Assembly (NCBI RefSeq): GCF_039521365.1
Contig: NZ_BAAACF010000012.1
Coordinates: forward strand, 62,001-126,000
Origin: Clostridium_AW malenominatum
GTDB taxonomy: Bacteria > Bacillota > Clostridia > Clostridiales > Clostridiaceae
Length of the DNA stretch: 64,000 nucleotides
Direction: 5' to 3'
The position numbers and the translations under genes were made by a program. Below the pieces are notes generated by a model, which worked only from the letters and a program-made list of their open reading frames with translations, did not search any database and was not told where the DNA came from. Of this stretch, positions 48,013-56,886 are shown in pieces (positions within the stretch are counted from its first letter, which is position 1; every line of letters starts with the position of its first letter).

Positions 48013-49119
48013 TTATAGCTTAATAGGTAATGTAAATACAACTAAAAAACCTTTAGTTCCATCTATAACAACTCTTCCTCCAATGTTTTCGCATCTTTCT
48101 TCAATGCCCTTTAATCCCATGCCTTTTTTAACCTCAAACTCTCCTACTCCGTTGTCTTTGATTTCTACTCTAATTAGCTTATTTAAAACCTGCAAATTTA
48201 CGGTAATCTTATTTCCTTTTGAGTACTTTATAGTATTAGTTAGACATTCTTTTAAGTTTTCCTCTATAATTTTCCACTGGGCATAATTTATGCTTTCTAA
48301 TTCACCATTGCAAATAAATATATTTTCTATATTAGACTTTGATGAAAATTCCTCTAATAGTAATTTAATCTTGTTAATGCCCACCTGCTCTGAAGGGGGC
48401 TTTATATTTCTTAAAGTAGCCCTTATACTCTCCATGCCATCTCTTAAAATTGAAATGGTATTATCTATAAGTTCCATGCTCTTTTTCTCTTCTTTTTCCT
48501 TAAGAAGTTTTGCTGCTTCTAATTGAAGTATGCTTCCTGATAGGGTATGCCCTATTTTATCATGTATTTCCTGGGCAATTTTATTTCTTTCTTCTAGTTT
48601 TGAAGTATATATAATTTGACTTTCATATTCTTCTTCCGCTTTGAATTTATTATATAGTTTATCATAGGAAGCTTTTAATTTATCATTTTCAATAAGTAGC
48701 TCATCCACTCTCTCTTTTGTTTTAACCAGTAAGGTGAAAAACAAATAAGAGCTCATAGTTATAAATAAATAATCCACTCTAAAATCCCCTTGAAGGAGTA
48801 AAGCTATAAATAAAATAGATAGGTCTATAAATATATTTTTAATTCCTATTTTATAGGAAAGTTCGAAAAAATTAATAGGAAGATAAAGGAAAAATAAGGG
48901 CGTTACGTAAACACCCATTATAATTAAATATATTCCTATAATATTTCCTAGAACAATTTTAAGATTTTTATTTTTAACTATATACAAGCACATGGTTATA
49001 GATATATATAATAATAACAGTAAAACTATTAATCCTTCTTCCTTATTATATAAATCTTCATATTTTAAAAATGAATATACTAATAGAATAAACTTATTTA
49101 ATATAATCCACTTATCCAT
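48013..49119 (-). CDS. NarX/DesK-type sensor histidine kinase
   Basis: 368 residues. About five or six N-terminal membrane helices (to residue 150), a coiled coil, then HisKA_3: KLEERNKIAQEIHDKIGHTLSGSILQLEA with the phospho-His in EIHDKIGH. The ATPase domain has N- and G-boxes (ECLTNTIKYSKGN, IKDNGVG). No large external domain, so it senses at the membrane like LiaS or DesK. Pairs with the following LuxR-type regulator. Confidence 0.9.
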   Translation of the reverse strand: MDKWIILNKFILLVYSFLKYEDLYNKEEGLIVLLLLLYISITMCLYIVKNKNLKIVLGNIIGIYLIIMGVYVTPLFFLYLPINFFELSYKIGIKNIFIDLSILFIALLLQGDFRVDYLFITMSSYLFFTLLVKTKERVDELLIENDKLKASYDKLYNKFKAEEEYESQIIYTSKLEERNKIAQEIHDKIGHTLSGSILQLEAAKLLKEKEEKKSMELIDNTISILRDGMESIRATLRNIKPPSEQVGINKIKLLLEEFSSKSNIENIFICNGELESINYAQWKIIEENLKECLTNTIKYSKGNKITVNLQVLNKLIRVEIKDNGVGEFEVKKGMGLKGIEERCENIGGRVVIDGTKGFLVVFTLPIKL

Positions 49120-49131
49120 ACATTTCCTTCT

Positions 49132-49785
49132 TTATATATTAAATATTCTAAATAGCATTGTATAAAGCATTCTCGCAGGAGTATGCACTAAAAAATCTGA
49201 AACCCCTGGAAGCCAAATAAATAGCAAGAATATTACTGTTTCATAAGGCCCTAAAGCGTAGTGAATTTTGTTTATTTTAGCTGGAAATATATCTCTTAAA
49301 ACATGAAAACCATCGAGTCCTGGTAGGGGCATCATGTTAAAAAACGCCAAGCTACAATTAAGTATTACGGTTATTTCGCATATTATTATAATAATACTTA
49401 ATATATTAGAAGCCATAGCTCCCCCTGAGGCGATTTTGTATAATACTGCAGTTATAGCTGAGAATACTACTGCCACTAAAACATTAGCTAAAGGTCCTGC
49501 AATAGAAACCTTTAAATCGTCTTTATAGTAATTTTTATAAACTAATGGATTAGTTTGTACAGGTTTAGCCCATCCAAAACCAGCAAGTATAACCATAATA
49601 AATCCTAAAGGATCTATATGAGCCATTGGGTTAAAGGTGAGTCTTCCTTGAAATTTAGGAGTTTTGTCCCCTAATCTATCTGCCACATAAGCATGAGCAT
49701 ATTCATGAAAAGTAAAAGCAATTAATATAGCTGGTATAGTAAGTATTTTTTGCAACATACCAAATCTAAATGCATCAAAATTCAA
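49132..49785 (-). CDS. Site-2 protease-family membrane metalloprotease
   Basis: 217 residues from TTG 49785, chosen because AAAGGATG is correctly spaced there and overlaps the ATG at 49794. The zinc motif HEYAH (27-31, in FTFHEYAHAYVADRLGD) and the later PLPGLDGFHVLRD are the two halves of the M50 active site. Several membrane helices. The group (YwhC/Rip-like) cleaves membrane proteins; the substrate is unknown. It lies between the sensor kinase and a propeller-like protein, with no obvious functional link. Confidence 0.88.
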   Translation of the reverse strand: MNFDAFRFGMLQKILTIPAILIAFTFHEYAHAYVADRLGDKTPKFQGRLTFNPMAHIDPLGFIMVILAGFGWAKPVQTNPLVYKNYYKDDLKVSIAGPLANVLVAVVFSAITAVLYKIASGGAMASNILSIIIIICEITVILNCSLAFFNMMPLPGLDGFHVLRDIFPAKINKIHYALGPYETVIFLLFIWLPGVSDFLVHTPARMLYTMLFRIFNI

Positions 49786-49841
49786 AAAAATCATCCTTTC
49801 TTAATGGGAGTATAAAATTATTATATCAAATTCATTAAAGT

Positions 49842-49883
49842 AAAACTACTAAGATTTACCAATTGGTTTCTCCTAGTAGTTTA
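49842..49883. terminator. Intrinsic terminator
   Basis: TAAAACTACTA and TAGTAGTTTA pair (one bulged A) at about 49841-49851 and 49874-49883. It lies just after the stop of the propeller-like gene on the minus strand. Confidence 0.7.
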
Positions 49884-49887
49884 ACCT

Positions 49888-50913
49888 TTACTTAAACATT
49901 GTTTTTATTAACTTACCGTCTTTAATAGAACCTATACCATTAGTATAAACCTGAAGGAATCTGCCAGGATAATCATACTCTTTTCCTGTAGCAATTTCTT
50001 TAACTACACCTCTTAAATTATCATTAATTAATAGCTTTCCACCTTCTAATATAAAAATATCTTCTCTATTAGCTGGTTGCATTAAAGGCATAACCTTCCA
50101 ATTTTCTGTAGGTGTATCTAAGGTTCCATAGTATATTTTAGATATTTTTTCATTTACCATGGAGCCTATATATACATTATCGTCAGTATCAACTCCAAGT
50201 AATCTAGGTTTTTCTACATCTTTGATAACTATAGCATTTTCCACGTTAGTAGAGTAAATTTTATTAAAAATTGTATCTTCATAAAGAAGTTTATCTTCAT
50301 GAGGCATCAGGGCAGTTTGTCCAACTATATGAGCCTTTGTATATACATTTTTCATTTGCTTCATTATATTTATCCAGTAAAAACTGCTTCTTCCACCGCT
50401 TCTAGATACTTTAATATAAATAACATTAGTTAATGTGGAAGCTTGTATATCTTCAACCTCTGACTTTTCATCTGCCCAAGTTAAATCTTTTATTTTGTCT
50501 TTTTCATCTCTATCTACATCATAATAATATAATTTAAACCCATTTTCCTTACCATTATGTTTTTCTGCAATTAACATTCTATTTCTATCTGAAAGCCATT
50601 TATAATAGGATATCTCTACTCCTTCATCGAAAGCAATATTTTTTTCCTTACCGTCCTTAGTGCTAATAATGTGTAACTCTCCATTGACATAGTAGGCCAC
50701 ATATTTTCCGTCAAAGGACATATTTACATGATCCGCTTCTTCTGGAATAGGTACTTCCACATATTTATTTGAGTCTTTTTCCGTCTTTTCTACTTTTTTT
50801 ACCTTTACTGATGTATTAGTTGATAGGTAAAATTGATCTACGTATATAAATCCAATAGCTTGAACTATTAGAGAAAACACTATCCAAGTAGCTATCCTTT
50901 TTAAAGATTTCAT
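49888..50913 (-). CDS. Membrane-anchored protein with propeller-like repeats, unknown
   Basis: 341 residues: a signal-anchor helix (about 8-28) and an outside domain with repeating beta strands (HVNMSFDGKYVAYYVNGELHIIST, YYKWLSDRNRMLIAEK...), as in dipeptidyl-peptidase-like or TolB-like beta propellers. It is coupled to the upstream phosphodiester glycosidase gene (14-base gap) and may form its partner at the cell surface. No catalytic residues are seen. AAAGGAG precedes the ATG. Confidence 0.65.
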   Translation of the reverse strand: MKSLKRIATWIVFSLIVQAIGFIYVDQFYLSTNTSVKVKKVEKTEKDSNKYVEVPIPEEADHVNMSFDGKYVAYYVNGELHIISTKDGKEKNIAFDEGVEISYYKWLSDRNRMLIAEKHNGKENGFKLYYYDVDRDEKDKIKDLTWADEKSEVEDIQASTLTNVIYIKVSRSGGRSSFYWINIMKQMKNVYTKAHIVGQTALMPHEDKLLYEDTIFNKIYSTNVENAIVIKDVEKPRLLGVDTDDNVYIGSMVNEKISKIYYGTLDTPTENWKVMPLMQPANREDIFILEGGKLLINDNLRGVVKEIATGKEYDYPGRFLQVYTNGIGSIKDGKLIKTMFK

Positions 50914-50927
50914 TCTTTTCTCTCCTT

Positions 50928-51929
50928 CTATGGTGTTACATATATAACAGAGGGCACTGCTCTTTCTCCTAATGGGTCACAAGGATTATTAATTACTTCT
51001 CCATCATAGTACATAGTTGAAGAAGAACCTCCATCTAAATTAGTAGCATTATAAGCGCCATATTCAAGCATTATATCTTGTACATCTCTTAAAGTAGCTC
51101 CAACACTTCTAACCTGTCTTCCATCTATAACTAAAAGTAGCATGGCTCCATCTTTTCTTTGTCCTATGGCTGTTCTAGGAGCTATTCCCCATCCTCCATC
51201 ACCACTTCTTATAGTTGGTTGACCATTAACTACTAGTGCTGGTCCAAAAGTTAAAGCTTCCTTTGTATTTAAATCCTTTAATTCATTTAGGCTATAACGA
51301 CCAACAAGCAAAACTCCCTCATCAGTAATTCCCATTGTATCATCTTTAGCCTTTGGGTTAGAAACAGTATTTTTTAGTTCTCCATTGCTCATAAGAATTC
51401 CTACAGGATGTCCACCAGTTCCTGTCCAGTTTCCATCATCATTTTTATCTACGAAACCACCAGCATTTATAGCTGCAACTGCATTGTTATTCCTAGCAAT
51501 TTGGCTAGTTAATTCTCCAGATTTTCCAAGCTTACTGCTATATCCAACCTTAACCCTAGTAGGATCACTTATTACTAGCATATAACCTTTAAATTTTTTT
51601 GCTTCTATATCATATCTTTCTATATTGCTATCGTGTTTATTTTCAAACTTAATAGCTCCAAGGCCACTTCCCTGATCTATTACTTCCACAACATCTTCAT
51701 TTAAAATTTCTTTTATTTTTTTATCTGATAAAAAAGTAGTAGCTATATATTGATGACTTAATGTACTCATAGCTGCTCCAACAATTGTTTTTCTCACATT
51801 TTTAAAGGGTCCATAAAATAATATCATAGGTGCTGTAACCCCTGCAAAAACGAACTGAAACATTAGAAAAAACATAAATATCTTAAAAGAAAATCTCTTT
51901 TTTTTCTTTACTTTTTTCTTATTTTGCAT
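50928..51929 (-). CDS. Phosphodiester glycosidase (NAGPA-domain) family protein
   Basis: 333 residues. An N-terminal membrane helix (about 14-36) anchors an outside domain: RNNAVAAINAGGFVDKNDDGNWTGTGGHPVGILMSNGEL, LTFGPALVVNGQ, GGWGIAPRTAIGQRKDGAMLLLVIDGRQ and AYNATNLDGGSSSTMYYDGE, the conserved NAGPA core with its Gly-Ala-Asn and Asp-Gly-Gly-Ser motifs. Family members cleave GlcNAc phosphodiesters in wall polymers. It is transcribed with the propeller-like gene. Confidence 0.87.
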   Translation of the reverse strand: MQNKKKVKKKKRFSFKIFMFFLMFQFVFAGVTAPMILFYGPFKNVRKTIVGAAMSTLSHQYIATTFLSDKKIKEILNEDVVEVIDQGSGLGAIKFENKHDSNIERYDIEAKKFKGYMLVISDPTRVKVGYSSKLGKSGELTSQIARNNNAVAAINAGGFVDKNDDGNWTGTGGHPVGILMSNGELKNTVSNPKAKDDTMGITDEGVLLVGRYSLNELKDLNTKEALTFGPALVVNGQPTIRSGDGGWGIAPRTAIGQRKDGAMLLLVIDGRQVRSVGATLRDVQDIMLEYGAYNATNLDGGSSSTMYYDGEVINNPCDPLGERAVPSVIYVTP

Positions 51930-52264
51930 ATTTCAACCTTTCCTTTCTCATAACGTACTTATTCATTGTACAATAAATATACACTTTTTTAAATAGTAAT
52001 CCTTGTAATAATACGTAAATCTTTGTAGATAAATTATTAATTTTTTCTTAAAAAAGAAAAAATGATATGTAATGCTTGTGTAGCTTTCGCTAAAATAAGA
52101 AGTTCTAGAATTTATTTTATAAAACCTCCTAATGCTGGCAAACTCCCTGCGGTCAAACATGCACAGCATTTTAACGGATTTTATCTAAAATAAATTAAGA
52201 ACTTCTAAATTTTGCTCAAATGCATACTGCTCATTACATATCATTTTTAAATAGAAATTAATTT
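51930..52264. repeat. Intergenic region filled by a long inverted-repeat element
   Basis: Arms AAAAATGATATGTAATG (52058-52074) and CATTACATATCATTTTT (52232-52248) are perfect. Inside, AGAAGTTCT...AATTTATTTTA is matched by AAAATAAATT...AGAACTTCT, and at the centre AATGCTG/CAGCATT. The whole 191 bases fold into one long imperfect stem. Relatives occur at 54114-54176 and 56796-56872. No protein is encoded. The promoter of the 51929 gene lies to its left. Confidence 0.75.
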
Positions 52265-52504
52265 TTAAGAATTTGCTAAAAGTGCAATTGAAGAAATAAT
52301 GAGTAATAAAAAAATCCAGCTTATCCAGCTATATTTTTCATTTTTTGAAATATATAAAAAGATAGCTCCTATGAAACATAAAGGAATACCTCTCATAATT
52401 ACTTTACCAAAATTATGAATATAAATGCTTTGAAATACTATTAAAATAAAACCTATAAGACAAAGCATACTTAGTATAAAAAAGAACTTTTCTTTGCTTT
52501 TCAT
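52265..52504 (-). CDS. 79-residue membrane protein, unknown
   Basis: MKSKEKFFFILSMLCLIGFILIVF..., with two or three hydrophobic helices, ending SWIFLLLIISSIALLANS. AAAAGGAG precedes the ATG. Not recognised. Its last 46 bases are copied (44 of 46 identical) downstream of the DUF6054-like region at 53062-53107, showing a partial duplication of the gene end. Confidence 0.6.
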   Translation of the reverse strand: MKSKEKFFFILSMLCLIGFILIVFQSIYIHNFGKVIMRGIPLCFIGAIFLYISKNEKYSWISWIFLLLIISSIALLANS

Positions 52505-52570
52505 AATTTACTCTCCTTTTCAAAAAAATACCCATCTACTGATAAAGGCGAATACATAATACTTCAAACA

Positions 52571-52632
52571 TTGCAGAAATTCCTTTAGGGGATTTCATCA
52601 TAAACTAAAAAACTGTCATCTAAAAAACTATA
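52571..52632. repeat. Short repeat shared with 56887-56954
   Basis: Both copies read TTGCAGAAATTCC..., a hairpin, then ATTTCATCATAAAC, TAAAAAACT and TATCATCTAAAAAACTA with a small gap. The hairpin of GAAATTCC with GGATTTC is weaker here than in the other copy. Confidence 0.65.
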
Positions 52633-52640
52633 TTCACATT

Positions 52641-52985
52641 TTACTCAATTATTTCAATTATCCACGAGTTGGATTCGCAAATATTTTTTAATCGATTATA
52701 TATATTTTTATTTCTATTTTCTTCAGACCCCAAAGATAAGAAAAACGCTCCTCCTTTTCCTCCGCCACTAATTATTTCAACTTCACATTCATTATCCGAA
52801 ATAAAATTAAGAAAAACTATAGATAATAAATCCGAATCTATTCTAAAGTAATATGTTTCACTTGCAAGAATAACCGCTGATTCTGAAAGCTGCTTAAAGT
52901 ACTGATTTATATCCTGATTATCTTTTAGTAAATTTGTTAGTTTTGATAAATTTACTCCTTTAATATTATACTTACTTATTTTCAT
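52641..52985 (-). CDS. DUF6054-like small protein
   Basis: 114 residues from ATG 52985. The C-terminal stretch CEVEIISGGGKGGAFFLSLGSEENRNKNIYNRLKNI is the glycine-rich DUF6054 signature as I remember it, preceded by alternating beta strands (AVILASETYYFRIDSDLLSIVFLNF). A longer start at 53006 (TTG) is possible because AAAGGA is rather far from the ATG. Function is unknown; no membrane segments. Confidence 0.6.
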   Translation of the reverse strand: MKISKYNIKGVNLSKLTNLLKDNQDINQYFKQLSESAVILASETYYFRIDSDLLSIVFLNFISDNECEVEIISGGGKGGAFFLSLGSEENRNKNIYNRLKNICESNSWIIEIIE

Positions 52986-53061
52986 GATGTTTACATTTCC
53001 TTTCAATAAAATACTGTTTCAGCAAACATTTATTATTAAAGTATGCTAGAGACAAAATGAA

Positions 53062-53107
53062 AAATTAATTTTCAAGAATTTGCTAATAGTGCAATTGAAG
53101 AAATAAT
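53062..53107 (-). pseudogene. Duplicated 3' end of the 52265 membrane gene
   Basis: 46 bases match 52255-52300 with two differences, covering the last residues (SSIALLANS) and stop of the small membrane gene. No other part of that gene is here. It is a scar of a tandem duplication of about 0.8 kb followed by deletion. Confidence 0.7.
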
Positions 53108-53119
53108 TAAAACTTATAT

Positions 53120-53890
53120 TTAATTATTTTTATTACAATTGAAGGCAATGTGCTCAGCTGAAATAATAAATTCAATTAAATCCCCGGTTTTATTTATAAG
53201 TAAAACATGTAATTCGTATTTATCGTTTACCTTATATATTTCATTATAACGCCACCATGAGTTCTCTAACGAGCCCTCCTGTTTTACTATATTATAGTTT
53301 TCAAAGACTACTTCATCTATGTTCGTAAAACCACCTCTATTATCAAGTGATAGTATTAAAGATTTATCTTTTTGATTTGAATTTATAATAACACAATCAT
53401 GAAATCTAATATTCTTAACTATATTTTCATCAAGGAATTTTAAGGCTTTTTTATAATATTTTCTATATTCTCTACTAGTTTTGTTTACAGACTTTCTATT
53501 GTCCTCACAAAATTTAGTTACAGCTTTTATTACATTACGTGATGCCTTATCTAATACAAAAACTCTAATATCTGCTATCCCTTTCAATATTCTTTCTGGT
53601 AATGATTCTTTTATATACTCTTGGCTATATATGAATGACTCATGAAACTGCTCTATTGCCTTTTCTTTGTTAAATATCTCGTGTTGAATACAATCTCTAC
53701 CTACTGTTTCAGATTTCTCTATATGCGAAGCAAATTGTTGTTGTAAATCAAGCCAGTCATTTAACTTTATACTATAAAGTTGTTGAAAGTATTCTTCCGA
53801 AAAAATTTTTGCTTGTTTTTCTTCCTCCAAAGAAAAATGGAAACTAGTTTTTTGGCATAACTCATACCATTCCTTGGTAAAATATTTCAT
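53120..53890 (-). CDS. DUF4085-family protein
   Basis: 256 residues, MKYFTKEWYELCQKTSFHFSLEEEKQA at the start, the DUF4085 pattern; no membrane segment. It has a central helical part with Lys/Arg-rich helices and a C-terminal beta region (HDCVIINSNQKDKSLILSLDNRGGFTNIDEVVFENYNI). The role of DUF4085 is unknown. AAAGGAGTAG precedes the ATG at a slightly long distance. Confidence 0.7.
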   Translation of the reverse strand: MKYFTKEWYELCQKTSFHFSLEEEKQAKIFSEEYFQQLYSIKLNDWLDLQQQFASHIEKSETVGRDCIQHEIFNKEKAIEQFHESFIYSQEYIKESLPERILKGIADIRVFVLDKASRNVIKAVTKFCEDNRKSVNKTSREYRKYYKKALKFLDENIVKNIRFHDCVIINSNQKDKSLILSLDNRGGFTNIDEVVFENYNIVKQEGSLENSWWRYNEIYKVNDKYELHVLLINKTGDLIEFIISAEHIAFNCNKNN

Positions 53891-54195
53891 TAACTTATTC
53901 TACTCCTTTCTAAAATAAACTAACTTTCATTAATTCCCTTTTCTGTTTCTTTAGTTGAAATAAGTTCATGGTCTTTGACCATAGTATATTTTTCTCGTAT
54001 ACACTCCAAAGGAGTACTATTTTTATTAATACTTAACTTTATTTAATTGTTTTGATGTCAGTTTTTTAGATTGCTATTTATCATACAAATTAATTAAATT
54101 ATACCATAATAGGAAAATGATATGTAACGTTTAGTAAGCTTTCTCTTAAATACTTAAAAACATCACATATCATTTTATAATATAAATTCCACTAA
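53891..54195. repeat. Intergenic region with hairpins and an inverted-repeat element
   Basis: A dyad CATGGTC-TTT-GACCATAG lies near 53968-53985 and ACTCC-AAA-GGAGT near 54006-54018. At 54114-54176 AAAATGATATGTAACG pairs imperfectly with CATCACATATCATTTT: a short, diverged member of the 52058-52248 family. The same leftward flank AAATTATACCATAATAG is found beside the copy at 56796. No gene. Confidence 0.6.
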
Positions 54196-55542
54196 CTACT
54201 TTATATAATAAGATAACCATCTAAAAAATCTTCCTATATTTTTAAAAGAAACTATATCACACAATAATTCAGTAAACTTTCCAAACTTCCTATAAAATAA
54301 ATTAAAGGATAGAAATGGAATCCATTGCTTTTTAGATTTTGGTAGTCTTTTCATTATATTTTTAAAGGTATACACTTCTTTGTATATCCATAGATAACCA
54401 TTATATAATTCTTCTGCTGTCATATTCTTAGGTTTATATACTACATGGGCAGTATTATAATTTGACAAGTTAAAATCTACAATTCTGTTTTCCTCTATTA
54501 ATGATGAGTATAACTTTGTACCAGGATATGGAGTAAGGATATGTGAGGTTACCGTTTCTATCTTATTTTTAACTATCCATTCTAATGTATTTTTAAATAC
54601 AGAGGCATCATCTTCATCTAGTCCGAAAACAAAGCTTGCATTTATCATTATTCCCCTCTTATGAATTTCATCTACAAGCTTCTCATATCTGTTTACACTA
54701 TTTTGCACCTTGTGGACACTATCTATTGACTTACTATTTATACTTTCAAAACCTATAAATAGGCTTTGGCAGCCAGATTCCTTCATTTCATCTAATAACT
54801 CAGGCATGTCTACTATATTAGAAGTAACCGCTGCGTTCCACTTTAGTTTAAGAGGTTTTATTTCCTCTAATAATTTCTTTGTCCACTTGGGATTTCCAAT
54901 AAAATTATCATCGATAAACATTATATGCCTTGTTTTTAATGTCTTTATATCTTTAATTACATCCCCTATAGGTCTATTAATATAGGTTTTAAGTACACTT
55001 TTGCAGCTATTATAACAGAAATCACATTGAAAAGGGCATCCCCTACTTGTACTAATTATATTAGTATATAAATACTTTTTATTATCAATAATATTATAGT
55101 TAGGTGATACTATTTCTTTTCCAGCAATATCTTTCATATCATAATATATCTTCTTAAGTGAATTATTTTCTTTATCTCTAAGGATTTCTGCCCAAATCCT
55201 CTCACCCATTCCTACACATATTGCGTCAAAACTATTAAGAGCACCCTCTGGATCTGCTGTAATATGTATACCTCCTGCAATTACTGTAACGTTGCGACTT
55301 CTAAACTCCTTTGATATTTCTAACGCTCTATTCATAACATCTACAGTGACAGTTATTGCTACCAAATCTACAGCTTCGTCAAAATCTATCACTTCAACAT
55401 TTTCATTTTCAATAATAACTTCATGCTCTTTCGGAGTAAGATTTGCTATTGTGAGTAATGCTAAGGTCGGAGACATTCTTGTTTTTAACTTTGTATCCAT
55501 AGGTCTTGGTAGCATTGCAGGTTGAATTAATTTAATCTTCAT
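54196..55542 (-). CDS. Cobalamin-binding-domain radical SAM protein
   Basis: 448 residues. The N-terminal 120 residues (IKLIQPAML... VDLVAITVTVDVMNRALEIS... GGIHITADPEG) match the B12-binding domain that precedes radical SAM domains, though the Dx-H-x-x-G cobalamin histidine is not visible. The [4Fe-4S] motif is CPFQCDFC (Cys 169, 173, 176). IMFIDDNFIGNPKW and INASFVFGLDEDD follow. Such proteins methylate or rearrange unactivated carbons. AGAGGTAGTGC precedes the ATG, which overlaps the XRE stop by 11 bases. No peptide or biosynthetic partner is visible. Confidence 0.87.
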   Translation of the reverse strand: MKIKLIQPAMLPRPMDTKLKTRMSPTLALLTIANLTPKEHEVIIENENVEVIDFDEAVDLVAITVTVDVMNRALEISKEFRSRNVTVIAGGIHITADPEGALNSFDAICVGMGERIWAEILRDKENNSLKKIYYDMKDIAGKEIVSPNYNIIDNKKYLYTNIISTSRGCPFQCDFCYNSCKSVLKTYINRPIGDVIKDIKTLKTRHIMFIDDNFIGNPKWTKKLLEEIKPLKLKWNAAVTSNIVDMPELLDEMKESGCQSLFIGFESINSKSIDSVHKVQNSVNRYEKLVDEIHKRGIMINASFVFGLDEDDASVFKNTLEWIVKNKIETVTSHILTPYPGTKLYSSLIEENRIVDFNLSNYNTAHVVYKPKNMTAEELYNGYLWIYKEVYTFKNIMKRLPKSKKQWIPFLSFNLFYRKFGKFTELLCDIVSFKNIGRFFRWLSYYIK

Positions 55543-55750
55543 GCACTACCTCTCTGTATTCCAAAATATCACCTGGTTGGCAGTCCAAAGCTTTGCATAT
55601 TGCCTCTAAAGTTGAAAACCTAATAGCTTTTGCTTTTCCGTTCTTTAGTATAGAGAGGTTTGCCATGGTTATTCCAACTTTCTCCGAAAGTTCCGTAACA
55701 CTCATTTTTCTTTTAGCCAACATCACATCTATATTGATTATAATAGCCAT
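55532..55750 (-). CDS. YozG-type XRE regulator
   Basis: 72 residues: MAIIINIDVMLAKRKMSVTELSEKVGITMANLSILKNGKAKAIRFSTLEAICKALDCQPGDILEY, a Cro/C1 helix-turn-helix of the YozG kind. It is the usual partner of DUF2975 membrane proteins. The radical SAM gene starts inside its end, so all three genes may be one operon. Target sites are not obvious. Confidence 0.87.
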   Translation of the reverse strand: MAIIINIDVMLAKRKMSVTELSEKVGITMANLSILKNGKAKAIRFSTLEAICKALDCQPGDILEYREVVHED

Positions 55751-55772
55751 TTTTATCCCCTTCCTGTATTCC

Positions 55773-56234
55773 TCATACTGTTAAATCATTTTCTGATTTT
55801 ATGTCTATGGCTTCTTTTAAAAGCCTTTGAAGAACAGCTGCAAAAACTGCAATCACCATTGCCCCAAAAATAATGATGATTGGGAATGCTACAAGACCTG
55901 GAGCATCATCTGCATCCGCTATGGGATATAAAAATGGTATGAGTACTGCATATATAATACTGATTGTATTTGCACAGTATTTTATATTCTTTAAAGCCTT
56001 TACAGATAACTCCGAGAATGCTTTGTTCTTGTCAATATAACTTATAAGTTTTAAAGCCTGATATAGTGCAAAGAAATACGTTAACGCCGTTGCATACACA
56101 CCCATTAAAATAGTAAAGTGTAAATAATTCACAAAACCAGGCACCCAAAATATACACAGAGCAAGAACCGGAATTCCAATAAGAATAACAGCTGTCTTTA
56201 AGAAAATTGTTGAATATCCTTTCACAAAAAGCAC
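55773..56234 (-). CDS. DUF2975 membrane protein
   Basis: 153 residues with four membrane helices (ILIGIPVLALCIFWVPGF, YATALTYFFALYQALKLI, TISIIYAVLIPFLYPIA, FPIIIIFGAMVIAVFAAVL), matching DUF2975. It is encoded with a small XRE regulator 22 bases downstream. Function is unknown; membrane sequestration of the regulator is one possibility (inference). AGAGAGGTGC lies before the start. Confidence 0.83.
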   Translation of the reverse strand: MLFVKGYSTIFLKTAVILIGIPVLALCIFWVPGFVNYLHFTILMGVYATALTYFFALYQALKLISYIDKNKAFSELSVKALKNIKYCANTISIIYAVLIPFLYPIADADDAPGLVAFPIIIIFGAMVIAVFAAVLQRLLKEAIDIKSENDLTV

Positions 56235-56385
56235 CTCTCTTTTTAATTTCTATATATAGGATAGCACATTTTTTATCGTTTATCAATAAATTATTATTGA
56301 TTTATATTATATATTTATTATTAATACAACCTAGTTGATGTCGGAATGGTTGCATTTTGATTTACAATTAAGGTTACACTAAAAA

Positions 56386-56416
56386 AGAGCAGTTCCGATT
56401 TATTCAGAACTACTCT
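56386..56416 (-). terminator. Intrinsic terminator
   Basis: On the minus strand AGAGTAGTTC pairs with GAACTGCTCT (one G-U), followed by TTTTTT. It ends the small gene at 56481-56750. Confidence 0.85.
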
Positions 56417-56480
56417 CTATAAATTTAGATTTATAACCAACAATGAATTCATCTCTTTACCTGTGTCTAAAATACTTTTA

Positions 56481-56750
56481 TTAAAGTCTCCAGTCTGGCC
56501 CAAATAATCCACCAAACCTTACCCATCCTTCTTTTATATCATTGCCTACTTTATACTCAATTCTGTAAACTGTTCTTCCCTTTCCTACTACCATAAAAGG
56601 ACCTATTGAGAAGAACTTTTTCTCTATGTTGATAACCGTACCTCCCATAGACTCTATCTGTTCCGTTATCTTAACTTCATAGCTTTCACCTCGCAGAACA
56701 GATATTGCTAATGCTAGTACAATAAATATTATTATTACAACTCCCTCCAT
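56481..56750 (-). CDS. Small membrane-anchored protein, unknown
   Basis: 89 residues: one N-terminal helix (VVIIIFIVLALAISVL), then a beta-rich part (YEVKITEQIESMGGTVINIEKKFFSIGPFMVVGKGRTVYRIEYKV...GWVRFGGLFGPDWRL). I do not recognise a family; the pattern is like secreted structural-type small proteins. AGGATAGT lies before the ATG. It has its own terminator. Confidence 0.62.
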   Translation of the reverse strand: MEGVVIIIFIVLALAISVLRGESYEVKITEQIESMGGTVINIEKKFFSIGPFMVVGKGRTVYRIEYKVGNDIKEGWVRFGGLFGPDWRL

Positions 56751-56795
56751 ACTATCCTCCCCTTATCTTATTATATAAATTATACCATAATAGAT

Positions 56796-56872
56796 AAAAT
56801 GATATGTAATGTTTGCGTAGCCTTCACTTCTAAATTTTGCTCAAATGCATACTGCTCATTACATATCATTTT
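56796..56872. repeat. Compact copy of the TGATATGTAATG inverted-repeat element
   Basis: AAAATGATATGTAATG (56796-56811) and CATTACATATCATTTT (56857-56872) are perfect. The right half (ACTTCTAAATTTTGCTCAAA and the following TGCATACTGCT) is identical to 52201-52231, but the centre is deleted. It lies between the PhoH gene end and the 56750 gene. Confidence 0.75.
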
Positions 56873-56886
56873 AAATATGAATTATT

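Noticed and set aside
51963..52169. Minus-strand frame of 68 codons in the repeat region
   Set aside because: It covers part of the inverted-repeat element, has no ribosome site and a composition (Phe/Tyr/Lys runs) expected from AT-rich DNA.
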